Assembly: GCA_026874595.1 (NCBI GenBank)
Contig: CM049318.1
Location: forward strand, 60,980,250-61,044,249
DNA length: 64,000 nucleotides
Direction: 5' to 3'
Source: Sipunculus nudus
Lineage: Eukaryota; Annelida; Sipuncula; Golfingiida; Sipunculidae
This document shows positions 48,791 to 58,318 of the stretch, piece by piece. The notes beneath the pieces are model-generated. The model saw nothing but the letters and a program-made list of their open reading frames with translations. It was not told the origin of the DNA and did not search any database. Numbering within the stretch: the stretch's first letter is position 1; each line of letters begins with the position of its first letter. The translations under genes and the position numbers were made by a program.

Positions 48791-48796
48791 AGAGAC
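48724..48796 (-). tRNA. tRNA-Asn (GTT), copy 3
   Basis: Identical in the mature region to copy 2. The 5' flank diverges immediately upstream of the tRNA (at plus-strand 48797), where the repeat unit ends. The tRNA boundary thus coincides with the repeat breakpoint. Confidence 0.96.
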
Positions 48797-48838
48797 GAGA
48801 TACAAACAAGGAATATTTTGTCAAATAAATAGGTAAAC

Positions 48839-48841
<3 letters not shown>

Positions 48842-48908
<67 letters not shown>

Positions 48909-48917
48909 GAGAGAGAT
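48842..48917. repeat. (GA)n microsatellite
   Basis: About 75 bp of GA with few interruptions. The Ser-Leu repeat peptide on the minus strand is an artefact. Confidence 0.95.
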
Positions 48918-50689
48918 TGAGAGCGAGCTGATTTCTTTCCCACTTAAAAAAATCGGAAACGCTAAGAAGACGTGAAAATTAACTCCCACCACCACCTTCT
49001 GGATCCGCCCCTGTATGTACATCATGTTTAATAAGACTTGTTTTGTTTAATGTAAACGTGGCGAAGGGAGAGAGTACGGTCGGAGCTATATGGCTATAGA
49101 TGCGATCGATCGATGGGCCGGTAATCGTGACATATACTCGCTAGGTCTATCCTGTATACCCCTATAAACAATATCAATGCATTCTAGTTTCTGGGCAAAC
49201 AGGGCCAGATTTGATGAGACTGGACTTGGTTGAGCGTGTCGGATGCCACACAAGACAGAAAACAAGTCCTTCAGCATGAATATGACCGATAATTATGAAT
49301 CAGTATGAAAAATGACAGAGTTAAAAGCATACATTTTGCTAATTTCTGGTTGGACGCCAAAAGTATAGGCCTATTATTAATATCTTAAGAGACTTTGTGT
49401 CTTAAATCTTATCAAGCGTTTGCTACATACGGTAGGCCTATCTAGGCCTATACCTCTTTACCATGGTTGACATGGTTATCAAGCGTATAGTGCAGTATGG
49501 TGAAAGTTTACCGTAAGGATCGTTGGACAGATCTGTCCAAATACGTTTTGGCACATAATCCTTGAGTAGCCATGGGACACCAAATAATACCATAGATATA
49601 TATAGGTATAGATAGAGCTTCTTCCAACAGGGCTATGGGAATCTTCAGATTTACATTTTAACTCGGCAAGTAAAAAGAATTTGAAACCTCCACAGACGCC
49701 CGTTAAGGTGATATTATTGATGTACTTTGATACATGTTAAATTATTTTCGATAGACGATTTTAAGAATGAATTTCTGTCACACAACAAGCAAAAGCGTTA
49801 AATATCAATGCTCCGGGCCTATCCAAAGGGTAAACTCTTACTGACCTATACTGTACGGCTTACTAACCATACGTATGGTCAAGCGATACATTCTTTAGCA
49901 AATCAAATGCTACCTAAAGCAGGAAAGTATATCTCTCTAGCATAAAATGTGACAGAGTGAAATCCCGTTTGTTCTTGTTTGGCAGCAGACAAGATGTGAC
50001 GCGACTTCAAGTGAAAAACTGAAAGCTCATAATGCTACCATAGCAGAAATGCTGCCTCTCTGGCATCTTTTATAACCTTTGTATTTCATGGTTAAAAGCC
50101 TTTTTGTGAAATCCCGCTTATTCTTATTTGACGCAAATTTAACAAGATTTTACGTGGCAATTGTTACCCTTTGCAGAAAACTAGACCTGTCTAGCATTAA
50201 AAGTGACCGAGTAAGAAACATTATTCTTGATATTTTACATTTCACAAATTTGCCCCCGAATAAGTAACCTTGGTTACTGCCGAGCGCAAGGGCGCTTGCT
50301 GTCAGAAAGAATGACCACGGATCCTTTACTTTCAGATGCCTCATTAAAGCTGTACAGACATTAAAGTAATTGAGATAACAAAAAAATATTTCTTACTTCT
50401 TGGGCTTCAACGCCCTCTTCAATGACATCGTCTCATAGAAAACAAAAGGTTTTCTTGCCTGTAAGATGAATAATAAGTAGACTAACTGAAAATTTCACCT
50501 TCAGGCATATATGGGAAAAGTATGGGTCATATTACCTTTCAACTTTGTACCCGCTTCATCTACCTATTATGACATTAAAATGAGAATTATTCACATTCCA
50601 GGTATGTTGAATATACGGGAAATATAGTGTTTTCCTTTGATTCTAAAATCCGTCAATGTGTCGTTTTACATCAGTGCGCCCAGTCCTTT
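48918..50689. other. intergenic, weak ~130-bp repeats, no gene seen
   Basis: Three diverged copies of a segment with GCAG(A/G)AA..CTCT(C/G)(T/G)AGCAT..GTGAC.GAGT words occur at about 49918, 50043 and 50175. No convincing exon or RNA. Confidence 0.4.
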
Positions 50690-53240
50690 AAGCCGTTTGG
50701 CTTCATTAACGCTCCCGCCATGTTCCAACGATGATGCAGAAGACCATGGGTGATCAACTATGGGGCATGTAGTTTTCGGCCAAAGGAATTGACCACGCTA
50801 AAATTGAAGCCTTAAAGTACAGGCCCATTTCGTCCCCAGTAACTGAAGTCCGACGTTGTAGGTTTTAACAGTAAATTCATACTCGATTTCGCTCAGATAG
50901 TAAGGTCGCTTCACGACCTTCTTGAGATAGTTCCTGGAGGAAAAGCCATGCAACTGAGATTCATAACTACAAAGCACCAACTTTTGTGTGGGGTCTAAAT
51001 CAAAAGTCAACCTCAAATAAATTGATAGAATTTCTTTGTGAAGCCCCGGTTTTGGCAAATGCTGACCTTTCAAAGGCCTTCATATCACAAACAGGTTACC
51101 TACCATGAAAACGATTCCGAACTGCATTCATTTGCTTCTGCTAGCCGCATTCAAGCAGGTTTGGTCAAAATTATGCTGTTCACAAATTAGTTCCTGGCCT
51201 GGAAATGGGCTGTTGTGGACAAATTCAAAAATAATTTGTATGATGGAACTTCACAGTTAAGACTGACAATAACTCACTTTACTATGTTTTAACAACCAAA
51301 AAGTTTGATGCCACAGCGCATAGATGGCTGGCCGCATTGAAAAATTTTGATTCCAAGATAGAATATCGATCTGGAAAAAGGAACGTCGATGCACACTTCC
51401 TAAGCAGGACTTATGATATTCCTAGTACTGGAGATTCTCTTTCTTCCGACATTCTCTCCTCCCATACTGTGAATACTACATGTCAGTCCCAGCTGCCAGG
51501 TTTTATAAAACTACACCATAGCGATCTTGAGCCGGAAATTCCCCACATATCCCTAAGCCTCGGGTCTACGTTTAAAGACATTGTAACAGAACAGTTGAAA
51601 GATCCAGTCCTTAAGTGTGTCATGGAAGCTCTAAAAACCGGGAATAAGCTATAATATCGTAATGGGTACCGCACAGAACTGCTTTGCTATGAGAGCCATC
51701 TACCTAAATTGCTCCTATATAAAGGCGGCTGATGTAGGAAACGGATTATAGACGACCAAGAGACCCTACAGGTAGTTTTGCCTGTCTACCAAACGGCTCT
51801 CAAGGGGCTCCATGATGACATGGGCCATATTGAACAGACAAGGACCTTATATCTAGTACAGGATGTGTTCTTTTGGCCCAGCATGACCAGACATGTTATT
51901 AAATGTGTAGCTCAGTGTCCCCGATGTGTAAGACGGAGAGCAACTCTTGTAAACATCATATCTTCAGTGCTTTTAGAAAATGCGTGAATTAATTTTCTAT
52001 CTCTGAAACCAAGTTAAGGTAACATTGAAAACATTTTACTGGTTACCGATCATTTTACAAAAGAGCATTCCTTTGTAAAAAAACAACAACCTAAAACAAC
52101 CACCCATCTTTTATGGGATACCTTTATTTGAACCAACGGATTTCCTAAAAGCTACCATTTTGATCAGGGCCGAATGTTGAGAGTAAAGTTATATTCTAGA
52201 TTTGTGCACTCTGGCTGATATTGAAAAGTCTCACACTAGACCCTACACTCCAATGGAAAATGGATAGGCGAGCTGTTTAAGCGCACGCTACTGGGTATGT
52301 TAGGATGTACGGGGCCAAGCAAAACGTCAAATTTGAAACTATGAGAATTCTGCAAAACATTCTTACAATTATACTAAACGTAAAACTACCGGATATTCTC
52401 CTTTTTTCCGATGCATGGGAGACACGTGCGGTTACCGGTAGATGTTCTTTCGGGCTTGATCAAGGTTAAATCAATATGGTAGACTATAGGAACTATGTTC
52501 AGTCTATGGGGGAACGCTAAAAACTTCATATCACAAAGCCAAGCAACACTCGAATGCTGAGCAGAAGAGCTACAAGGCCTGGTATTACCTCAAGGCAAAA
52601 AGTCCTAAGCTGAGTATTGGGGATAGGGTCTTAGTGAGAACGGCGAGCCAAGTTTGTCTCTCTTGACAAGCCCAAGGCTAACATACAAGATTCAGAAAGA
52701 AGGATCGTTCGACCTAACACAAGCCCCACTAATAATAGGAACCTATTATTATAATTAATAAATAACAATCTCCCCTTTGATTCTGTAGACAAGCCCAACT
52801 TTAACTGACCCTGAACCACAACCAAGGCAAATTAGATCCTCGCCTGGGACCAGGGAAATAGATGTGGTTGTAGAGTGGGAAATAAAGTCCAGATGAATAT
52901 GACATATTGAGCCCGATGTGACCTTAACTCCTGTAATAACCTCTCCAGTTCGCATTGAGGCGGAGTCCGATAGATTATCGGTTAGTGATAATTCTAGCCA
53001 AGATGTAAGAAGCTCAGATTCAGGTTCACTTTCCCCATCTCATAGTAATTGCCAGATCTTTAAAGAGTCTGAAACCGAAACATTGGGTATGTTAGAATGA
53101 GACCGAAATGGAAGCACTGGAAGAATCACAAACTCTATTATCCGATACCCTTAATAGGGATCACAACGCACCTATTAGAGGACACAGAACCTCAAACCGC
53201 TTTACGACGTTCTAAACACGAAAGTCGACCTTCCATTATG
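50690..53240 (+). mobile_element. second, more decayed gypsy pol fragment
   Basis: Relics in gypsy order across all three frames: RT piece FKPFGFINAPAMFQR (50690-50734); the post-RT connection (EVRRC.., 50840 on); APVLANADLSKAFISQTGYL (about 51045); RNase H with VKTDNNSLYYVLTTKKFDAT and HRWLAALKNFDSKIEYRSGK (51255-51365); an integrase HHCC finger LHDDMGHIEQTR..CPRC (51808-51930); an integrase core with ENILLVTDHFTK (about 52030) and GFP..FDQGR; and a C-terminal LRRSKHESRPS tail near 53210. Multiple stops and frameshifts; no gag or LTRs seen. It belongs to a different gypsy lineage from the 35-kb element, judged by its integrase finger and RNase H. Confidence 0.85.
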
Positions 53241-55365
53241 GTCAAGTCTGGGATTACTGTATATCCTTTCGCATGTCTTTAAATGATCATGATCAGTTTT
53301 TTGGGCTTACCTTTAAAAGGACTATTGATAAGCCTCTTCAGTTGTCTGGTCGACAAATTTCCCTACAAGGAGTAGGATGCAGCGTGTAGAAAGATGTAGG
53401 ATGATGCCTCGAAAACCAAGGTATCAAGTTTTATTTTCCCATTGATATTAGACATGGTACGCTTTAATACTTGCCATTACGATGGTATCCGAGAGTTGCC
53501 GATAGACCGGTCCATGCAGATTGTCGATCGACGTGGCTTGATACTCCGCCATTCTGCTGACCACTTCCGTTGTCTTCAGAAAGATTTCAAATAAAATACT
53601 AGGCAGCAACAAAAGGACAGGTCGCATGAACTAAGCACCTGGGCGTGACGGGCCCGGAAATGACTATCACGTCTGCGGAATATCACGCCAGTCCAGCCTC
53701 ATGTCATGCCCACAACACCACGTTGGTTCATCTTGTCCGTTTTTGTTGCAGATAGGTAAAAGTTATGCGAGTTAATATAAGCCAGGGCGTAATTTTTTTT
53801 TAATATTATAGAGTTGTACAACATCCCCATCAAATAAACTTATTTCAGAAATATATATGAAATATCCTGGGAATATATTACTACAGAATAAACAATGATT
53901 AAATAATATATAGAATACTCGTTACTGCTAAAAGAATGACCCCCCCCCCCCCCAAAAAAAAAAAAAACATTCGCTAGAGGGTCTTCGTGTTGTACTTCCC
54001 CCAGAATTTAGTCATCCATTTTACGGAGAATACACGGAGTTTTCTCATGCTTGCTTTCGAATAGTCTGACTGGTACTATTTACCAAAATAATGGGTACGT
54101 TTTAGTAGAACTACTCTACAGCCTACATAACCGTATTTAATTTTCCTGATCTGAATTAATGCTGCACGTGTGCTGAAATGAGGGCCTATGAACCAATTAT
54201 TCCACATGTCTTTACTCCGTTACTTCCGTATATTTATATACCATAAAAATTTTTCTGTTTGGTTCCGTATCAAGCACCAGACGTCGCTACCTAACGGGTC
54301 TGGGGAGTTCGCTACCTCACGGGTATTGGGACACACTACATGGCAATATACTCTTCCTCTGCAACAGGATCTGTCCCCCTTGTCTATTCTCTTCTAGTTA
54401 CCAACACATTGGTCAGCATCAGGTAATATTTACAAATTAGGCTGAACAGCACAGAAAGTTCAGAGGGAAAATTTGAAATGTAAAATTCAAATATTCATAT
54501 ACTATTATAAATTTAATTTTTTAATAGAATTATCAGAGGAAGAAATTAAAATGTAAAATATAAATCAAATTAATGATCAATTTGATTACATAAATAATTT
54601 ATGAATGCTTCAATTAGGAAAATTTAAAAGCCATATGGTAATAGGCATTAAAAAGGTACTATATAAGCAGTGTTAACCCAGAAACTAAACCCCACTCACT
54701 TTTGGGCGGTTAGAATTATAACAAACGCTTGAGAGCTTGATCTTTTTCTGTAACATAAATGTGTACACATACTAACAGTGCTAAACAAAAAGACTAGACA
54801 TAGGCGATACACCAATATGGCAGAATTCGTTTTGGAAATCTCTCAAGCGGCTCTCACCCTCGAATTTCGATTATATGCGTGAAATGTAACACTGATTATT
54901 TAACAATGATAAAATCCCGGTATTCTACTATTTGATCACTGTTTCTAACCTCATCTGAGAAAATTCTGTCGCAGTCGCCCATTTAAATTAAGAAAAAAAC
55001 ACTTTCACCTGCGTCCCTGTGTTCCGCGCCTTTGCCATGATGTGTTGTTTTCTGTCAAAGTGGACCATGCACCTGTTCACGCGGAAGCCTAGTTGTGTTG
55101 GCTCGCTGTTCTGTTTATGGACCGTACCCCTTTTAATAAGTCACTTAAATTGAACTATTATTCTATAGAGTAATGTCATTCTTGCTTGGCCGGCTGAAGG
55201 AAACAGGATGGATCCTACTATGTATATATATCGATACAGTTCTCGTGCGTGTAGAGTGCGTCCCTGGCCCTGTATGGGAGGGGGCAAATATATTTGCCCT
55301 TCAACTCCTAGGTCCACTGAAATTAAGGACTCCCAAAACTTTTCTCGGACACAGATGACATGTTA

Positions 55366-55423
<58 letters not shown>

Positions 55424-55614
55424 ACGATTCGCCCGGAATGGCCAAGTCTTCGGTCTTTGGACGTGTGCAAGTGAGGCGATCGTGAACCATGCCTTACCGC
55501 CCGCCCGCGACATTTATAAAAGCCACCTGTAAATACACCAGAAAACTCATACAGGACAGAAACCTAGAAACCTTTTGTGTGTGAGTAGTGCTATATATAT
55601 TCAGTGACAAAAAA
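53241..55614. other. intergenic, no gene recognised
   Basis: 53300-53760 is moderately GC-rich but without recognisable coding. A C-run plus A-run lies at about 53940-53969. 54450-54660 is very AT-rich. A (TA)n tract occupies about 55369-55413. No exon with family resemblance was found. Confidence 0.4.
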
Positions 55615-55872
55615 TTCGTAATAAGTGACAAACGGCTAAAAGGGGCGAAATAATTCGTAATAAGTGACAAACGGCTAAAAGGGCCGAAATAATTCGTAAT
55701 AAGTAACAAACGGGTAAAAGGGCCGAAATAATTCGTAATAAGTGACATCCTTGGGAGAGTTCGTAATAAGTGACATAAAATTCGTAATAAGTGACAAACT
55801 GGTATAAGTGCCAAAAAAATTCGTAATAAGTGACAAACTGAAATAAGTGCCAAAAAAATTTGAAATAAGTGA
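55615..55872. repeat. ~39-bp minisatellite
   Basis: TTCGTAATAAGTGACAAAC starts at 55615, 55654, 55693 and 55732 (spacing 39), then in shortened or varied form at 55760, 55781, 55820 and about 55858. Because 39 is a multiple of three, it keeps a minus-strand frame open (LITNYF-type repeats), which I treat as an artefact. Confidence 0.9.
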
Positions 55873-56000
55873 CATACTGAGTAGAGCATGCGGACTGGGT
55901 GGGAGGGGTGAGAGGGGGCCCCCTGGCGGTTGACCGGGAGACGCGGTGCTGGTCTTTGACGGAGAGCTCTCTACTGGTAACCGGGTGTTAAGGCCATTTT

Positions 56001-56735
56001 CGGGAATTAAAGCACCCCCTCTTCCTGGGACTTCTCTAAAATCTATAGCACCCTGGAGGGGAAGCACCCCCTCCCTCCCACTGGGACTTTTCGGGAATTA
56101 AAGCACCCCCTCTTCCTGGGACTTCTCTAAAATCTACAGCACCCTGGAGGGGAAGCACCCCCTCCCTCCCACTGGGACTTTTCGGGAATTAAAGCACCCC
56201 CTCTTCCTGGGACTTCTCTAAAATCTATAGCACCCTGGAGGGGAAGCACCCCCTCCCTCCCACTGGGACTTTTCGGGAATTAAAGCACCCCCTCTTCCTG
56301 GGACTTCTCTAAAATCTATAGCACCCTGGAGGGGAAGCACCCCCTCCCTCCCACTGGGACTTTTCGGGAATTAAAGCACCCCCTCTTCCTGGGACTTCTC
56401 TAAAATCTATAGCACCCTGGAGGGGAAGCACCCCCTCCCTCCCACTGGGACTTTTCGGGAATTAAAGCACCCCCTCTTCCTGGGACTTCTCTAAAATCTA
56501 TAGCACCCTGGAGGGGAAGCACCCCCTCCCTCCCACTGGGACTTTTCGGGAATTAAAGCACCCCCTCTTCCTGGGACTTCTCTAAAAAATCTATAGCACC
56601 CTGGAGAGGAAATTTTTCGGGAATTAAAGTATCTAACTATCTACTGGGACATTTCGGGAGTTAAAATATTCACTAGGAGGACTGGGCAAAAGCTAAAGCA
56701 CCCTCTGGTGGAGTTTGCGGGAACTAAAGTGGGTT
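56001..56735. repeat. 91-bp minisatellite
   Basis: CGGGAATTAAAGCACCCCC starts at 56001, 56092, 56183, 56274, 56365, 56456 and 56547, an exact 91-bp period with almost no divergence. A shortened unit ends at 56617, followed by diverged relatives (CGGGAATTAAAGT, CGGGAGTTAAAA, CGGGAACTAAAG) to about 56735. The unit contains related half-units built on GCACCCCCTC..CTGGGACTT. Its near identity implies recent expansion or homogenisation. It lies just beyond the 3' end of the virus-like genes. Confidence 0.95.
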
Positions 56736-57025
56736 GGGGCTCTTTCAAACACTTGACCAATCACTCATACTTTCAAGCACTGAAACATTCATTGTCACAC
56801 AGTTTAAACATACTAATAACACAGTGATGTAAAAGGAATAAACACAAATTTATTCCTTAAAACCTAAAAAGCTAAAAGATATATTATTTATGTCTGTATG
56901 CCACCTGTGTTCTTCGTTGTTTGTGTGTGTAATCACATGGAGTGTATGTCTGATGCTATGTTCTTCCCTGTTCCTAAAACTAAAAACGCGTGAATTAAAA
57001 AATAAAAATCAGTCCTTATCGTCCG
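56736..57025 (-). other. 3' flank of the dual-coding locus, with AATAAA
   Basis: On the minus strand AATAAA occurs at 56854-56849, about 175 nt past the stop of the longer overlapping frame, a plausible polyadenylation signal. No other feature. Confidence 0.5.
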
Positions 57026-58096
57026 TTACTGGAAATCAAAATCTAACACAATCCGCTTTCTGTCATGGAGCTGATACTGTCCTACTTCTATAGTTTCGGC
57101 TTGCTGGATTAATTCAAGCACCATCATCACCGCCTTAAGGGGGGTTGATTCTAAACATTCACAGTCTGTGAGCGACACAGCTCCTTCGATTGGGAACTGC
57201 AGGCCTTGACCAGCATTTGACGGTCTTCCGGACTGTCCATCTCGCTCATGTACTGATACAGGAAGCTCCGGATGCGGAGTAGCTTTTCGCGTGTTGTTGT
57301 CAGTTTCTCGTAGGGTGCTCTGACTCCCCGCCCGTAGTTGATAAGTTTCATCAGTTCTTTCGTCGGTGTATAGTCGCTCGGCGAGGTCATCGTATTCTTG
57401 TTCCACAATGGCGAGGAACTGGTTCCTGGGGATGGACAAGAATGCAGGTGCGGGTGCGACTGGGTTTGTGATTGCATGGGGAGGGGTGGAGCAGTTGGAA
57501 CAGGACGGTGGGGGGTAACCGGGGGACCGACTACCACCCCACATGGACGAGGGTGAGGGTGTCCGAGCCAACCAGTTTTCGATAGAGGGCATGGGAATGG
57601 TGGGGGCGGCGGGGGGAGAAGCTGGTGGCTCGGTATGTCTAATGACATTGTAGTGTACGGGGGAGGGAGTTCGTCGCACCCGCTTACCTGCATTGTTGTG
57701 GTTACCCCCGGGACCGCTGCTGGAACTGACGATGGTTGTGGTATTGCAGACCTCTGGGGGTAGACTATGGCAGTGGTCACCGTGCGCTTGGATTGGGGAC
57801 ACTGGCGGGCTGGCTTGAGACCAATGGTGTCTTGGCTGGGGGGTACCGGCCCTTGGTCTTGTAACGGTGCTGCTACTGCTCCATCGGCGACGTTTGGTGT
57901 GATTGCTTTGCTGTTTGCTAGACCCTTTTCTTTTTCTTGGAGCATATCGTCCAAAACAGAAACTATTTCTAGCTCTGTTTGGATATCTGGCAGTGCTGCT
58001 GCTGCGGGTGCTGCGGCTGCTTCTGGTACAGGCGGTTTGCGACGCAGACGTCTCAGAAAGTTCACAACCTTTTTCTTGAGGCCCATGATCACACAT
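57026..58096 (-). CDS. overlapping frame 2: basic, Ser/Pro-rich 356-codon protein, unknown
   Basis: The first ATG in this frame is at 58096 (the frame is open upstream to beyond 58190 but without ATG). It encodes about 356 residues: N-terminal Ser/Thr/Arg-rich segment, basic clusters RKRK (about residue 54) and KRRR (about 68) that look like a nuclear localisation signal, a Pro-rich middle, and a more ordered C-terminal third with LAIVEQEYDDLAERLYTDER and MMVLELIQQAETIE-like helical stretches. It contains the whole of the 311-codon frame in another register. ATG context is moderate (G at -3, T at +4), which would allow leaky scanning to the second ATG 10 nt downstream. I do not recognise the family, and a non-coding shadow of the other frame cannot be excluded. 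Confidence 0.55.
   Translation of the reverse strand: MCDHGPQEKGCELSETSASQTACTRSSRSTRSSSTARYPNRARNSFCFGRYAPRKRKGSSKQQSNHTKRRRWSSSSTVTRPRAGTPQPRHHWSQASPPVSPIQAHGDHCHSLPPEVCNTTTIVSSSSGPGGNHNNAGKRVRRTPSPVHYNVIRHTEPPASPPAAPTIPMPSIENWLARTPSPSSMWGGSRSPGYPPPSCSNCSTPPHAITNPVAPAPAFLSIPRNQFLAIVEQEYDDLAERLYTDERTDETYQLRAGSQSTLRETDNNTRKATPHPELPVSVHERDGQSGRPSNAGQGLQFPIEGAVSLTDCECLESTPLKAVMMVLELIQQAETIEVGQYQLHDRKRIVLDFDFQ
57151..58086 (-). CDS. overlapping frame 1: 311-codon protein with PPPY and PTAP motifs, unknown
   Basis: The start is ATG 58086 in a strong context (A at -3, G at +4). The N-terminus MGLKKKVVNFLRRLRRK combines a glycine at position 2 with a basic patch, suggestive of membrane binding, although residue 6 is not the preferred Ser/Thr for myristoylation. 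Ala/Pro-rich linkers contain PPPY at residues 141-144 and PTAP at 197-200, the two classical late-domain types that bind NEDD4-family ligases and TSG101. A helical-looking C-terminus (about 235-300) includes LMKLINYG and LRIRSFLYQYMSEMDSP. The frame is entirely overlapped by the 356-codon frame. I do not recognise a homologue; the matrix- or adaptor-like role is inference from motifs. Confidence 0.6.
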   Translation of the reverse strand: MGLKKKVVNFLRRLRRKPPVPEAAAAPAAAALPDIQTELEIVSVLDDMLQEKEKGLANSKAITPNVADGAVAAPLQDQGPVPPSQDTIGLKPARQCPQSKRTVTTAIVYPQRSAIPQPSSVPAAVPGVTTTMQVSGCDELPPPYTTMSLDIPSHQLLPPPPPPFPCPLSKTGWLGHPHPRPCGVVVGPPVTPHRPVPTAPPLPMQSQTQSHPHLHSCPSPGTSSSPLWNKNTMTSPSDYTPTKELMKLINYGRGVRAPYEKLTTTREKLLRIRSFLYQYMSEMDSPEDRQMLVKACSSQSKELCRSQTVNV

Positions 58097-58128
58097 GTCG
58101 TGGCTCGGAGAAAGCAGTGGGGAATGAA

Positions 58129-58318
58129 ATTTTATACCGAAACATGGACTGGGCGTGGGGGATGGGTAGGTAGGGAAACTATAGCGATCAACCAATCAGC
58201 GCACGTTTCATACATCCTATCACCCCCGGAAGTAAAGTAAAATAATTCACAGTCAAAGCTTCTAGAACATTCCACCGGAAATGCCATACAAAGAACAAGT
58301 ATACACCATACCGGAAGT
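58129..58318 (-). promoter_or_regulatory. TATA/CCAAT/ETS promoter of the dual-coding locus
   Basis: On the minus strand, reading toward the ATGs: CCGGAAGT at 58318-58311 (as written on plus), CCGGAAAT at 58275-58282, CCGGAAGT at 58226-58233, a CCAAT box with NF-Y-like context (ACCAATCAGCG on plus, 58191-58201), and a canonical TATAAAAT at 58136-58129, 33 nt before the first ATG. The implied 5' leader is very short. The arrangement is a compact RNA polymerase II promoter. Confidence 0.7.

Larger units (their letters stand above)
46476..48796. repeat. tandem repeat units (up to 876 bp) carrying tRNA-Asn genes
   Basis: The sequence TTTTCCCGCGAGGTGG starts near-identical units at 46476, 47047 and 47923 (spacing 571 and 876 bp). 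Each complete unit contains an antisense tRNA-Asn gene. The 876-bp version has an extra ~305 bp that includes TGGCGCAGTCGGCAGGATTC plus GAACC (47374-47398 and 48250-48274), which is the exact complement of a serine tRNA 3' end including CCA. The third unit is cut off after its tRNA-Asn by unrelated sequence with a (GA)n tract. Units are highly similar, so the amplification is recent. Confidence 0.88.

Noticed and set aside
55494-55889. 131-codon minus-strand frame with repeated LITNYFG motifs
   Set aside because: The 39-bp minisatellite period is a multiple of three, so any stop-free register stays open; no start context, homology or ordered sequence outside the repeat.
56001-56620. Regular repeats resembling a CRISPR array
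   Set aside because: The whole 91-bp unit is repeated with no variable spacers, in a eukaryotic context.
55600-57000. Terminal inverted repeat of a Polinton
   Set aside because: No partner end is visible inside the window, and nothing here begins with the expected AG...CT-type termini; cannot be supported.
57026-58195. Extending the 356-codon frame upstream to 58195
   Set aside because: The codon there is TTG, and it lies upstream of the TATA box that should drive the gene; the ATG at 58096 is the better start.
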